Position numbers and translations under genes: made by a program. From the NCBI RefSeq assembly GCF_026339935.1, contig NZ_JAPEPX010000001.1, positions 804,501-868,500 of the forward strand: 64,000 nt of DNA, read 5' to 3'. Under the pieces are notes generated by a model. The model had not been told where the DNA came from. It saw nothing but the letters and a program-made list of their open reading frames with translations, and searched no databases. Numbering within the stretch: position 1 is the first letter of the stretch; each line of letters opens with the position of its first letter. Below, piece after piece: positions 8,201-15,737 of this stretch. The stretch comes from Streptomyces sp. NBC_01551. Its GTDB lineage: Bacteria > Actinomycetota > Actinomycetes > Streptomycetales > Streptomycetaceae.

Positions 8201-9595
8201 ATGGGCCTCGGCGTGGGCTGGACCCTGCACGGAGACGGGCGGACCCCCGCCCCCGGAGCGGTGGTACGGCCGGACGAGCGGCTGTCGTGGCCGCGTACCG
8301 CCGGGCTCGGCGCCCAGCACGTCGTGGCGATGTTCGGGGCGAGTTTCGTCGCCCCGGTCCTCATGGGCCTGGACCCGAACCTGGCCATCATGATGTCCGG
8401 TGTCGCGACGGCGATCTTCCTGCTGGCGACGCGCGGCCGGGTCCCCTCCTACCTGGGCTGCTCGCTCGCCTTCGTGGGCGTCGCCGCCGCGATCCGGGCG
8501 GGCGGCGGGGACAGCGCGGTGGTCACCGGCGCGGTCTTCGTGGTCGGCGGGGTGCTGTTCCTGGCCGGGCTCGCCGTGCGGCGGTTCGGGGCGCGGGTCA
8601 TCCACGCCACCATGCCGCCGGTGGTGACGGGCGCGGTGGTGATGCTGATCGGCTTCAACCTGGCGCCGGTGACGGCCTCGACGTACTGGCCGCAGGACCA
8701 GTGGACGGCGCTGCTGACGATGCTGTTCACGGGGCTGGCCGTGGTGTGCCTGCGGGGCTTCTGGTCACGCATCGCGATCTTCCTCGGGCTGCTCTTCGGG
8801 TACGCGCTCTCCTGGCTCCTCGACCTCGTCTTCGGCAAGATCCACTCGCCGGCGGGCGGGGCGGAGGCCGTCGACCACTGGCGGCTGGACCTGTCCGGGG
8901 TCTCCAAGGCCGACTGGATCGGGCTGCCGTCCTTCCACGCCCCGGCGTTCGAGTGGTCGGCGATCCTGATCGCGCTGCCGGTCGTGATCGCCCTGATCGC
9001 GGAGAACGCCGGGCACATCAAGGCCGTCGGCGAGATGACGGGCGACCCGCTGGACGACGAGCTCGGCACCGCGATCGCCGCCGACGGCGCGGCGTCGATG
9101 CTGTCCACGGCGGTGGGCGGCCCGCCGAACACCACGTACTCCGAGAACATCGGCGTCATGGCCGCCACCCGGGTCTACTCCACGGCGGCCTACTGGGCGG
9201 CGGCCTGCTTCGCGTTGCTGTTCGGCCTGTGCCCGAAGTTCGGGGCGGTCGTCGCCGCGATCCCCGGCGGGGTGCTGGGCGGGATCACCGTCATCCTGTA
9301 CGGCATGATCGGGCTGCTCGGCGCCCAGATCTGGATCAACGGCCGGGTAGACCTGCGCAATCCGCTGAACCTGGTGCCGGCCGCGGCGGGCATCATCATC
9401 GGCATCGGCGGCGTGAACCTCCGGATCACCGACAGCTTCGAGCTGGGCGGCATCGCGCTCGGCACGATCGTGGTGATCACCGGCTACCACACGCTGCGGT
9501 ACTTCGCCCCGGCGCACCTGAAGGGGCAGGAGCCGCTGCTCGACGCCGGCACCTCCTCCTACGACGACCAGGAACCCCGGGACACGCCGAGTTGA
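8201..9595 (+). CDS. NCS2 nucleobase:cation symporter (uracil/xanthine permease type)
   Basis: 464 aa integral membrane protein with about 14 segments. Family signatures are visible: IAENAGHIKAVGEMTG (the helix 8 Glu-His region) and the strongly conserved NTTYSENIGVMAATRVYS, which contains the substrate-binding Glu of UraA-type carriers. It is expected to import uracil or a purine with protons. The ATG at 8201 follows GGAAGTGGTGG; the longer in-frame extension overlaps the MFS gene and is rejected. The cytoplasmic C-terminus is polar (SSYDDQEPRDTPS). There is no pyrimidine gene next to it, so the substrate cannot be fixed from context. Confidence 0.92.
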   Translation: MGLGVGWTLHGDGRTPAPGAVVRPDERLSWPRTAGLGAQHVVAMFGASFVAPVLMGLDPNLAIMMSGVATAIFLLATRGRVPSYLGCSLAFVGVAAAIRAGGGDSAVVTGAVFVVGGVLFLAGLAVRRFGARVIHATMPPVVTGAVVMLIGFNLAPVTASTYWPQDQWTALLTMLFTGLAVVCLRGFWSRIAIFLGLLFGYALSWLLDLVFGKIHSPAGGAEAVDHWRLDLSGVSKADWIGLPSFHAPAFEWSAILIALPVVIALIAENAGHIKAVGEMTGDPLDDELGTAIAADGAASMLSTAVGGPPNTTYSENIGVMAATRVYSTAAYWAAACFALLFGLCPKFGAVVAAIPGGVLGGITVILYGMIGLLGAQIWINGRVDLRNPLNLVPAAAGIIIGIGGVNLRITDSFELGGIALGTIVVITGYHTLRYFAPAHLKGQEPLLDAGTSSYDDQEPRDTPS

Positions 9596-9656
9596 CGGCG
9601 TTTCGCCCGAACCGGCGAAGCGTACGGCCAAGTTCCCCGCTTCCGGGCCGCCGACT

Positions 9657-9671
9657 GGGACGCTGCGTCCC
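9657..9671. promoter_or_regulatory. Palindrome abutting the start codon of the DUF5995 gene
   Basis: GGGACGC-T-GCGTCCC is a perfect inverted repeat whose last base immediately precedes the ATG at 9672. It occupies the place where a ribosome-binding site would be. It may be a protein operator or simply a chance GC-rich palindrome. Confidence 0.4.
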
Positions 9672-10313
9672 ATGGAAGCGGTGCTCGCGCGGATGCGCGC
9701 CCTGGATCAGCGGCTCCCCGAGCAGGACGGCGTCGCCGTCTTCAACCGGGTGTACCTGACGGTGACGGAGACCCTGCACGAGCGCATCGCCCTCGGGGCG
9801 TTCCCCGCACCCCGGCGGGCGACGGCGCTCAGCTCGCGGTTCGCGGAGCGCTACCTGACGGCGGTGGAGGCGGACCGGCCGCCGGCCTGCTGGCGGCCGC
9901 TGCTCCAGTACCGCCGGCACCCGGGGGTGCGGCCGCTCCAGCACGCGCTGGCGGGGATCAACGCGCACATCGGCCACGACCTGGCGCTGGCGGTGGTGGC
10001 GACGTGCCGGCACCTGGACTGCGACCCGGCGGCCCTGGAAGCGGACTTCGACCGGGTCGGGGACACCCTGGTCTCCCTGGAGGAGCACATCCGGGAGGAC
10101 CTGATGCCGGGACCGGACCTGCTGGAAATCGCGGACCCGCTGACGCACCTGGTCGGCTCCTGGAGCCTGGAACGGGCCCGCGCGGGAGCCTGGGCGGCGG
10201 CCCGCCTGCTGTGGGCACTGCGCCGCTCGCCGGAACTGGCCGAGGAATTCACCCGGTCACTGGACGCGGGTGTCGGCCTGGTCGGCCGCTGCCTCCTGAC
10301 CCCCCGGGGCTGA
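9672..10313 (+). CDS. DUF5995 family protein
   Basis: 213 aa, no signal peptide or membrane segment. The sequence matches the pattern I know for DUF5995 proteins of actinobacteria: FNRVYLTVT near the N-terminus, WRPLLQYR in the middle and the invariant-looking GINAHIGHDLALAV, whose two His and Asp could bind a metal. The function is not known. The start has no obvious Shine-Dalgarno site and follows a palindrome directly; the position is chosen because the upstream frame has no better start and the first helix (MEAVLARMRALDQRLP) looks complete. It is co-directional with the upstream permease, 76 nt away. Confidence 0.75.
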   Translation: MEAVLARMRALDQRLPEQDGVAVFNRVYLTVTETLHERIALGAFPAPRRATALSSRFAERYLTAVEADRPPACWRPLLQYRRHPGVRPLQHALAGINAHIGHDLALAVVATCRHLDCDPAALEADFDRVGDTLVSLEEHIREDLMPGPDLLEIADPLTHLVGSWSLERARAGAWAAARLLWALRRSPELAEEFTRSLDAGVGLVGRCLLTPRG

Positions 10314-10667
10314 CGGGCACTACGTACATTGGCCGTGCGCCGGGTGCGGGGTGTGTCTGGGGGGCCGGGCGGTCGGCGAAGCGGAATCCGCCGTGGCGGT
10401 GGCGCGGGCGGAGCGCCGGAAGCCGGTCCGGCAGCGCCGGAGTTGAGCCGTGGAGCCCGTGTGCCCGGGGCCCGCGCGAGATTGCCCCGAACGGTCGCAC
10501 ACCCGGTCTGAGCAGCCATCACGCCCCTTTCCGGCCAAGGAAGTTCGAGCCTGATTTGTGTGGACGGTCTTCACAATCTCCCCAGTAGTGTCACATTCGC
10601 TTCGCCGCGAGGGCCGCGGCTCATCGGGAGCCGTGGCATCCGAGCGTGACCGAAAGGGAACCCACTG
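10314..10667. other. Gene-free interval upstream of the secreted repeat protein
   Basis: 354 bp with no convincing ORF. The AT-richer part at about 10550-10595 probably holds the promoter of the downstream secreted protein, but I could not place a good -35/-10 pair. A GAAAGGGAACC sequence gives the ribosome site near 10653-10660. Confidence 0.5.
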
Positions 10668-11210
10668 ATGATCGAGACCACCGGCCGGCCGCGGCTCCGC
10701 GCCAGGCTCACCGCCGCCACCAGGCGGGGCGCGGCCCTCGCGGGCGGCGCCACCCTCTTCGCCTCGCTCCTCCTCGCCGGCACGGCCGGCCAGGCGGCCG
10801 CTGCCCCGAAGACGGACACCGTGCGCAGCGCCGCCGCGCAGGCCGGCCCGGCGCAGGCGGACACCGCGGTGGCGGCGGTCGGCGGGTGGACCTGTTCCGG
10901 CGCGGCCATTCCCGCCGGTTACGTGCTGACCGACTACGACCCGTGGGGCTGCGGCGGCTTCGGCTCCTGGTTCCAGGCGCCCGCGCACAACAAGATCTGG
11001 ACGTGCTCGGGTTCCCCGGTGGTGTCCGGGTACGTGATCACCAGCTACAACAAGACGGGCTGCCGGGGCATCGGCGCCTGGTACCACGAGCTCGTCCACG
11101 ACAAGATCTGGACCTGTGGCGGCTCGCCCATCCCGCCCGGGTACCGCAGCGTGCAGTTCATCTCCGGCGGCTGCAACGGTGTCGGCGCCTGGCTCCTGCG
11201 GACCATCTGA
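10668..11210 (+). CDS. Secreted protein with three 37-residue Cys-paired repeats, unrecognised family
   Basis: 180 aa. It has a long Tat/Sec-like signal peptide: an arginine-rich N-terminus, a hydrophobic core of about residues 23-45 and the AAAAPK junction. After a low-complexity spacer, three tandem repeats start at W74, W111 and W148, exactly 37 residues apart. Each has W-T-C at the start, P-x-G-Y about 8 residues on, and a second Cys 19 residues after the first (76/95, 113/132, 150/169), followed by G-x-G-x-W. Three intra-repeat disulfides are likely. I do not recognise the fold or function; cell-wall, inhibitor or binding roles are possible. A four-copy 9-bp G-rich repeat and a terminator follow. 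Confidence 0.8.
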   Translation: MIETTGRPRLRARLTAATRRGAALAGGATLFASLLLAGTAGQAAAAPKTDTVRSAAAQAGPAQADTAVAAVGGWTCSGAAIPAGYVLTDYDPWGCGGFGSWFQAPAHNKIWTCSGSPVVSGYVITSYNKTGCRGIGAWYHELVHDKIWTCGGSPIPPGYRSVQFISGGCNGVGAWLLRTI

Positions 11211-11253
11211 CCCCGTCCGGGCGAGGGCCTCGGGGGAAAGCGACGGGGAGACG

Positions 11254-11289
11254 ACGGGGGCAACGGGGGCAACGGGGGCAACGGGGGCA
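11254..11289 (+). repeat. Four-copy 9-bp tandem repeat with G-quadruplex potential
   Basis: Four perfect copies of ACGGGGGCA give four G5 tracts separated by identical 4-nt CAAC loops, an ideal intramolecular G-quadruplex layout on the + strand and in the mRNA 3' region of the secreted repeat protein. It lies 7 bp before a strong hairpin terminator. Confidence 0.85.
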
Positions 11290-11295
11290 TTGAAA

Positions 11296-11334
11296 ACGGG
11301 CCGCCGCCGCGATGTTTGCGCGGGGGCGGCCCGT
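11296..11334. terminator. Bidirectional hairpin terminator between convergent genes
   Basis: Arms of 16 nt (11296-11311 and 11319-11334) pair with one mismatch around a 7-nt loop (ATGTTTG). It serves the secreted repeat protein on + and davB on -, whose stop is 31 nt away. Confidence 0.78.
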
Positions 11335-11364
11335 GGTCACGGGGCCGGAGGGACCGGGGTGGGG

Positions 11365-13062
11365 TCAGTCCTCCGGGAGCTCGACCGGGGCGATCTCGTC
11401 GTAGACGTCGCCCGGGCCCGGGTTGGTGGAGTCGGTGGAGCCTCCGAGGTGGTGCATGACGCCCCAGACCGCGTTCAGCGCCGTCTGCACCGCGCCCTCG
11501 GCCCAGCCGGCCGTCCAGGAGATGTCGTCACCCGCGAGGAAGATGCCCCGCTTGTCCTCGGGCAGGCGGTCCTGCATGAAGTGGGTGAACAGGCGGCGCT
11601 GGTAGCGGTAGTGACCCGGCAGGTTGGCCTTGAACGCGCCCATGAAGTAGGGCTCGTTCTCCCAGGACACGGTCACCGGGTTGCCGATGATGTGGCGTCG
11701 GATGTCGACCTTCGGGTAGATCTCGCCGAGGGACTTCAGCATGACCTCCATCCGCTCGCTCGCGGACAGCGGCAGCCACTTCAGGCTGTCGTCGCACCAC
11801 GTGTACGAGAGGCAGATGACGGCGGGCTGGTCCGGGCCGTTGTCCAGGAGGTACGTACCGCGCGTCATGCGGTCCGTGAGCGTCATCGACATGACGTCGC
11901 GGCCGGTCTCCTCGTCCTTGTCCAGCCAGAACGGCCGGTCGACGGGGATGAAGAGCTTGGACGACTCCATGTAGTGGGTGCGCTCGATCGCCGTCCAGTG
12001 GTCGATCGGGAACAGCGTGTCGTCGCACGCGATCTTCGACAGCAGCATCCACGACTGCGCGGTGAAGATCGCCGCGCGGTAGGTACGGATGTCGCCGGTG
12101 GCGTCGGTGACCGTGATGCGGTTGCCGGCCGTGCGGTGCAGGCGGGTCACCGCGGGGCGCGGGGTGCCCTCGTGCAGGGAGGACAGCGAGGTGCCCTGGG
12201 CCCAGTGGAGGATCTTCTCGGGCTCGCGCTCCCACAGGCGCAGCGGCAGCTGCTGCGAGCCGCCGACGATGCCGCGGTGGTGGTCGTCCGCCTCGGTGTA
12301 GACGACGCGGAGGATCTCCAGGATGGAGTTCGGGAAGTCGGTGTCCCAGCCGCCCGTGCCGAAGCCGACCTGGCCGAAGATCTCGCGCTTGCGGAACGAC
12401 TGGAAGGCCTCGGACTTGCAGAGGAAGCCGTAGAAGGTCTCGTCGTCGAGCTTCTCGACGAGCTTGGCCCAGATCTCGCGGATGCGCGGGACGTCCCGCT
12501 CGCGCATCGCGGTGTTCATGTCGGAGAAGTCGGCGCCCTCGTCGAGGCAGGCGTTCCACGCGGCCGACACGTCGCGGTAGATCTGCGGGAGGTCCGCAAT
12601 GGTCTCGGCGTAGTGCGTCTCGCCCTTGAGGTCGACGACCGTCGAGGGGGTGGACTCGGCGAGCGGGTTCGGGAACGGCTCGGTGACCAGGCCGACGAGG
12701 TCGATGTAGTGCTGGAGCGCGGTGGAGGACGGCGGGAAGCGCATGGCGCCCATCTCCGCGGTCAGGCCCTCCGTGCCGGCGCCCTCGAAGCCGACGGTGC
12801 GCAGCCGGCCGCCGATCTGGTCCGCCTCGTAGACGACTGGCTTGAGGCCCATCTTCATCAGCTCGTAGGCGGAGATGATGCCGGACAGCCCTCCGCCGAT
12901 GACGGCGACCTCGGTGCCGAACTCGGTCGCCGGTATCTGCCCCAGGCCCGCCGGGTGGGCGAGGAAGTCGTCGTACGCGTACGGGAAGTCCGGGCCGAAC
13001 ATGGTGATCGGCGGCTGTCCGTCGCTGTGCGGGACGGCGGTGGTGGGCACCGTGGACGTCAT
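11365..13062 (-). CDS. davB: L-lysine 2-monooxygenase-like flavin amine oxidase
   Basis: 565 aa flavoprotein. It is predicted to convert L-lysine with O2 to 5-aminovaleramide, CO2 and water. The FAD-binding VIGGGLSG (residues 54-61) is followed by EADQIGGRLRT. From memory the sequence runs parallel to Pseudomonas putida DavB over its full length: PITMFGPDFPYAYDDFLAHP, AEMGAMRFP, GTGGWDTDFPNS, SMTLTDRMTRGTYLLDNG, PGHYRYQRR and the C-terminal NPGPGDVYDEI. The related tryptophan 2-monooxygenase (IaaM) is the main alternative, and a general L-amino-acid oxidase is less likely given the amidase partner. AAGGAG lies 9 nt before the ATG. It is downstream of davA in the same operon (91-nt gap). Confidence 0.85.
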   Translation of the reverse strand: MTSTVPTTAVPHSDGQPPITMFGPDFPYAYDDFLAHPAGLGQIPATEFGTEVAVIGGGLSGIISAYELMKMGLKPVVYEADQIGGRLRTVGFEGAGTEGLTAEMGAMRFPPSSTALQHYIDLVGLVTEPFPNPLAESTPSTVVDLKGETHYAETIADLPQIYRDVSAAWNACLDEGADFSDMNTAMRERDVPRIREIWAKLVEKLDDETFYGFLCKSEAFQSFRKREIFGQVGFGTGGWDTDFPNSILEILRVVYTEADDHHRGIVGGSQQLPLRLWEREPEKILHWAQGTSLSSLHEGTPRPAVTRLHRTAGNRITVTDATGDIRTYRAAIFTAQSWMLLSKIACDDTLFPIDHWTAIERTHYMESSKLFIPVDRPFWLDKDEETGRDVMSMTLTDRMTRGTYLLDNGPDQPAVICLSYTWCDDSLKWLPLSASERMEVMLKSLGEIYPKVDIRRHIIGNPVTVSWENEPYFMGAFKANLPGHYRYQRRLFTHFMQDRLPEDKRGIFLAGDDISWTAGWAEGAVQTALNAVWGVMHHLGGSTDSTNPGPGDVYDEIAPVELPED

Positions 13063-13153
13063 GGGGTACGACTCCTTGCAGGGTGGGGCAGGGGGGAAGA
13101 CTCGGGGGCGGGCCCGGGCGGGCAGGCGGCCTCGGGGGCGCGGGCGGGAGGGC

Positions 13154-13954
13154 TCAGACCAGGGACTCGTAGAGCCCGGGTCGCCGGTCGCGCAGGTACG
13201 GGTTGGCCGCGCGGGAGGCCCGCAGCAGCTCGGGGTCGGCCTCGCCGACCACCATCTCCTCGCCGCGGCCGGCCCGGGTGCGGGTGACCCCGTCGGGGCT
13301 CGCGAGGCAGCTGAGGCCGACGAACTCGAACTCGCCCTCGGGGCCTGTGCGGTTGACGTACGCGATGTACATCTGGTTCTCGAAGGCCCGTACGGGGACC
13401 AGCTGCTCGGCGACGAACTGGAACGGGTGCATCTGCGCCGTCGGGACCAGGAGGAGGTCGGTCCCGGCGAGCGCGTGGGCGCGGACGTTCTCGGGGAACT
13501 CCACGTCGTAGCAGATCATGATGCCGATGCGGAGGCCGTTCAGGTCCGCCTGGACGACGGGGGCGTCGCCGGGGGTGAAGGCGTCCTGCTCGAAGCAGCC
13601 GAAGAGGTGGGTCTTGCGGTAGTTCGCGAGCGTGGTGCCGTCGGGGCCGATGAGCTGCGCCGAGTTGTACACCGTGTCGCCCGCGCGCTCGGGGTAGCCG
13701 TACAGGACGGCGATGCCGTGGCGGCGGGCGATCTCGCCGATGGCCCGGGCGGACATGCCGTCCGCCGGTTCGGCGAGACCGGGGATGTCCTGGAGGTCCA
13801 GCGCGTAGCCGGTCAGGAACATCTCCGAGGTCACGAGGAGCCCGGCCCCGCCCTGTGCGGCACGCTCCGCGGCCTCTTCGAGCGCCTTGAGGTTCTCGGC
13901 GGTGTCGCCGAGCCGGCCGGAGCTCTGGAGGAGGGCGGTGCGCAGCGGGGGCAT
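13154..13954 (-). CDS. davA: 5-aminovaleramide amidohydrolase-like nitrilase-superfamily enzyme
   Basis: 266 aa carbon-nitrogen hydrolase. The catalytic Glu-Lys-Cys triad is visible: E44 in TSEMFLTGY, K114 in NYRKTHLFG and C148 in IMICYDVEFPEN. The wording around these motifs and VLYGYPER, YNSAQLI resembles DavA (delta-aminovaleramidase) of Pseudomonas, which produces 5-aminovalerate from the DavB product. The start at 13954 places MPPLRTALLQ at the usual beta-strand, with AGAGG upstream; the longer frame is a shadow. First gene of a two-gene operon with davB. No davT/davD or gabT/gabD gene is nearby, so later steps must lie elsewhere. Likely regulation is through the CGTTGCG repeats upstream. 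Confidence 0.85.
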   Translation of the reverse strand: MPPLRTALLQSSGRLGDTAENLKALEEAAERAAQGGAGLLVTSEMFLTGYALDLQDIPGLAEPADGMSARAIGEIARRHGIAVLYGYPERAGDTVYNSAQLIGPDGTTLANYRKTHLFGCFEQDAFTPGDAPVVQADLNGLRIGIMICYDVEFPENVRAHALAGTDLLLVPTAQMHPFQFVAEQLVPVRAFENQMYIAYVNRTGPEGEFEFVGLSCLASPDGVTRTRAGRGEEMVVGEADPELLRASRAANPYLRDRRPGLYESLV

Positions 13955-14002
13955 GGGCGTACCTCTGTGAGTCTGTGACAGGTGGGGTAGGGGTGTCATA
14001 CG

Positions 14003-14114
14003 AAGGTACGGTCGCACGTTCGACCGCGACAAGCCGTGACCGTTGCGCTCTGCGCATCGATTCGTTGCGTGTTCGGGGGGCCGCACGGCGATTCGTTGCG
14101 CGGGCCGCGTTGCG
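14003..14114 (-). promoter_or_regulatory. davAB promoter with four CGTTGCG repeats
   Basis: On the minus strand TTGTCG (14032-14027), an 18-bp spacer and TACCTT (14008-14003) give a plausible promoter; the spacer contains the perfect inverted repeat CGGTCG-N6-CGACCG. Upstream of it CGTTGCG occurs four times (starting at 14041, 14063, 14094, 14108), twice inside the identical 12-mer CGATTCGTTGCG (14058-14069, 14089-14100). The first three copies are 22 and 31 bp apart, close to whole helical turns, which suggests cooperative binding of a regulator such as an Lrp/AsnC protein. Confidence 0.6.
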
Positions 14115-14120
14115 CGGGCG

Positions 14121-14756
14121 CTACGCGGGGGCGCGGAAGGCGGGGTGGGCGCGCAGACGCCGCAGGTACGAGCGTACGTGCGGGGCGGGTGTGACCGGGG
14201 TTGCGGGGTGCCGGAGCGCGACCCAGAGGTCGGCGTCGGCGACGGTCGGGCGGTCGCCGGCGAGGGCGTACGGCTGGACCGCGAGGCGGCGCGCGACGAG
14301 CTCCAGCGCGGCGGACCGCTCGGCGCGCGGGGCGGCGGGGTCGAGCAGGACCCGGACGGCGTCGGCGTGGGCCTCGGGGGCGGGCGGGTTCAGATCGGGA
14401 CGGCCGGCGAGCCGGAGTGCGAGGTCGTCGAGGATGTCGGGGGTGTGCTCGCTGACCACGCGGCCGCTCCAGGTGTCGCAGAGGGCGGGGACGGTGAGGG
14501 CGCCGGTGTGGTGGTGCCGGGTGGCGTCGTAGGCGCGCCGCAGCTCCGCGTAGCCGGGGGCTCCGGGAGCGAGGACGCTGGCCGGGACGGAGTCCTCCAG
14601 GCCGAGCAGGGAGCGGGCGATCCGGACCCGCAGCGAGCTCGGACACCCGGCGGACAGGTACAGGTGGTACCGGTGGGGCACGGGCGAGAACCCGGCCCCG
14701 ATCCGCCCCCGCAGCACGGGCGCGGGCCCGGTCCGGGGCAGTGACATCTGAAGCAT
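14121..14756 (-). CDS. Glutathione S-transferase-like / glutathionyl-hydroquinone reductase-like protein
   Basis: 211 aa. The N-terminal half has HLYLSAGCPSSLRVRIARSL, resembling the CPWAHR active-site region of Xi-class GSTs (ECM4/YqjG) with the catalytic Cys kept. The central VPALCDTWSGRVVSEHTPDILDDL (quoted here as ALCD-x-WSGRVVSEHTPD) is the family's second half of the thioredoxin fold, and an all-helical C-terminal domain follows. It is shorter than the roughly 320 aa of full-length members. Streptomyces makes mycothiol rather than glutathione, so the real thiol partner is uncertain. AGGAGGAGA sits ideally before the ATG. The gene-free GC-rich block and an orphan leader peptide lie upstream on the same strand. 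Confidence 0.72.
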   Translation of the reverse strand: MLQMSLPRTGPAPVLRGRIGAGFSPVPHRYHLYLSAGCPSSLRVRIARSLLGLEDSVPASVLAPGAPGYAELRRAYDATRHHHTGALTVPALCDTWSGRVVSEHTPDILDDLALRLAGRPDLNPPAPEAHADAVRVLLDPAAPRAERSAALELVARRLAVQPYALAGDRPTVADADLWVALRHPATPVTPAPHVRSYLRRLRAHPAFRAPA

Positions 14757-15503
14757 GGCTCTCCTCCTGGGTACGGGACCTCTACGTGATCCGCGCCTGT
14801 CCGTGCCTGTCCGTGCCTATGCCGTGCCTGTCCGTGCCCGGCGCCCGCGCCGACCGCGCGCGCCGCCCCTACCTGCCGGGCCCGGCCGGTAGGCCCGGCC
14901 GGCCGCCGGTCCGGGGTCGCCGCCCGCCCTGGCGACACCGGGCCCCCGGCCTGCGCCAGCCGCCGTGCCCCTGCCGGGGGCGGATCGCCATGCGGTGCAC
15001 CGGGCGGGCCGGCCCCGACGTGCCTGGCCTGGCGCCGCCCGTCAGCCGTGCCGAGCCCGGCACGAGCCCGGCCCTGCGACCCGGCCCGCCTCCGTCGGCC
15101 TCCCCGGCCGTGCGGCCTGGCCCACCGGGCCGGGAGGGCGACCTGGGCGGGTCGGACGCCGGGCGGCGCGCCGCACGCGGTCGGGGACCCGCCGTCCGGT
15201 GGGCCGGGACCGACGGGCGGTGACCGACCCGCCGTACGGCGGACCCGGCCCGCCGCGACCCCGGCCCGGGGAGGCGACCCCGCCCCACCGGCCGTGCGGC
15301 CTGGCGCACGGGTCCGGGAGGGCCGGCGCGGGCAAGGCCGTACGGGGGGCCGGGTAGGCCGGGGGCGGAGCCGGCGGCCTCGGCCGGACGGGTGCGGTGT
15401 CCCCGCGAGGCGCCGGACCGCGTGCGGGCACGGGCCTGCCGGGGCGTCGACCCCGGGGCGGGCTCGGGCCCGCCGAGGGCGGCGGAGGTGGCGGGGTCCC
15501 GGA
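14757..15503. other. GC-rich gene-free block with degenerate direct repeats
   Basis: About 750 bp. All long frames here are low-complexity Gly/Pro/Arg/Ala shadows without start signals. A direct repeat of about 36 bp begins CCGGCCGTGCGGCCTGG at 15104 and recurs at 15288, with a few substitutions after the first 17 bases, and poorer similarity extends on both sides, suggesting an old tandem duplication with a unit of about 184 bp. It separates a leader peptide (15504-15590) from the next gene on that strand. It could be the remains of a lost sulfur gene. Confidence 0.55.
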
Positions 15504-15590
15504 TCAGCCCCGCAGGGCGGTGGCGCTGCAGACGCGCAAGAGATCGATGTGGAGGCGGCGGGTGAGCCAGCAGCGGCGCAGCGTACCCAT
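15504..15590 (-). CDS. Putative cysteine/sulfur attenuation leader peptide (orphan)
   Basis: 28 aa, MGTLRRCWLTRRLHIDLL followed by RVCSATALRG. The core RLHIDLxRVxSA is the signature of the short actinobacterial leader peptides that precede sulfur-assimilation and sulfonate genes. GGAG is 8 nt before the ATG. Unlike the usual layout, no gene follows closely: the next one on this strand (GST-like) begins about 750 bp downstream. Either the downstream gene has decayed or the leader serves a long leader RNA. The divergent GNAT gene starts 147 bp away. Confidence 0.75.
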   Translation of the reverse strand: MGTLRRCWLTRRLHIDLLRVCSATALRG

Positions 15591-15737
15591 CGGTCCCGCT
15601 CCATCCCGTCCGCGGCGGCCAGCGCACCGGTGGATACGCTGATCACGGCGGGCACTTGAGGCCGTGGCCGCCGTCCCCCGCAGTCTCGTGGCGGCGCGCG
15701 GGGCCGTCAAGAAGCCCGACCCAAGGAGTTCCGCGTC

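Noticed and set aside
14390..15655. Several overlapping long frames on both strands in the GC-rich block
   Set aside because: All are low-complexity Gly/Pro/Arg/Ala runs, without start signals or motifs; only the 28-aa leader peptide stands out.
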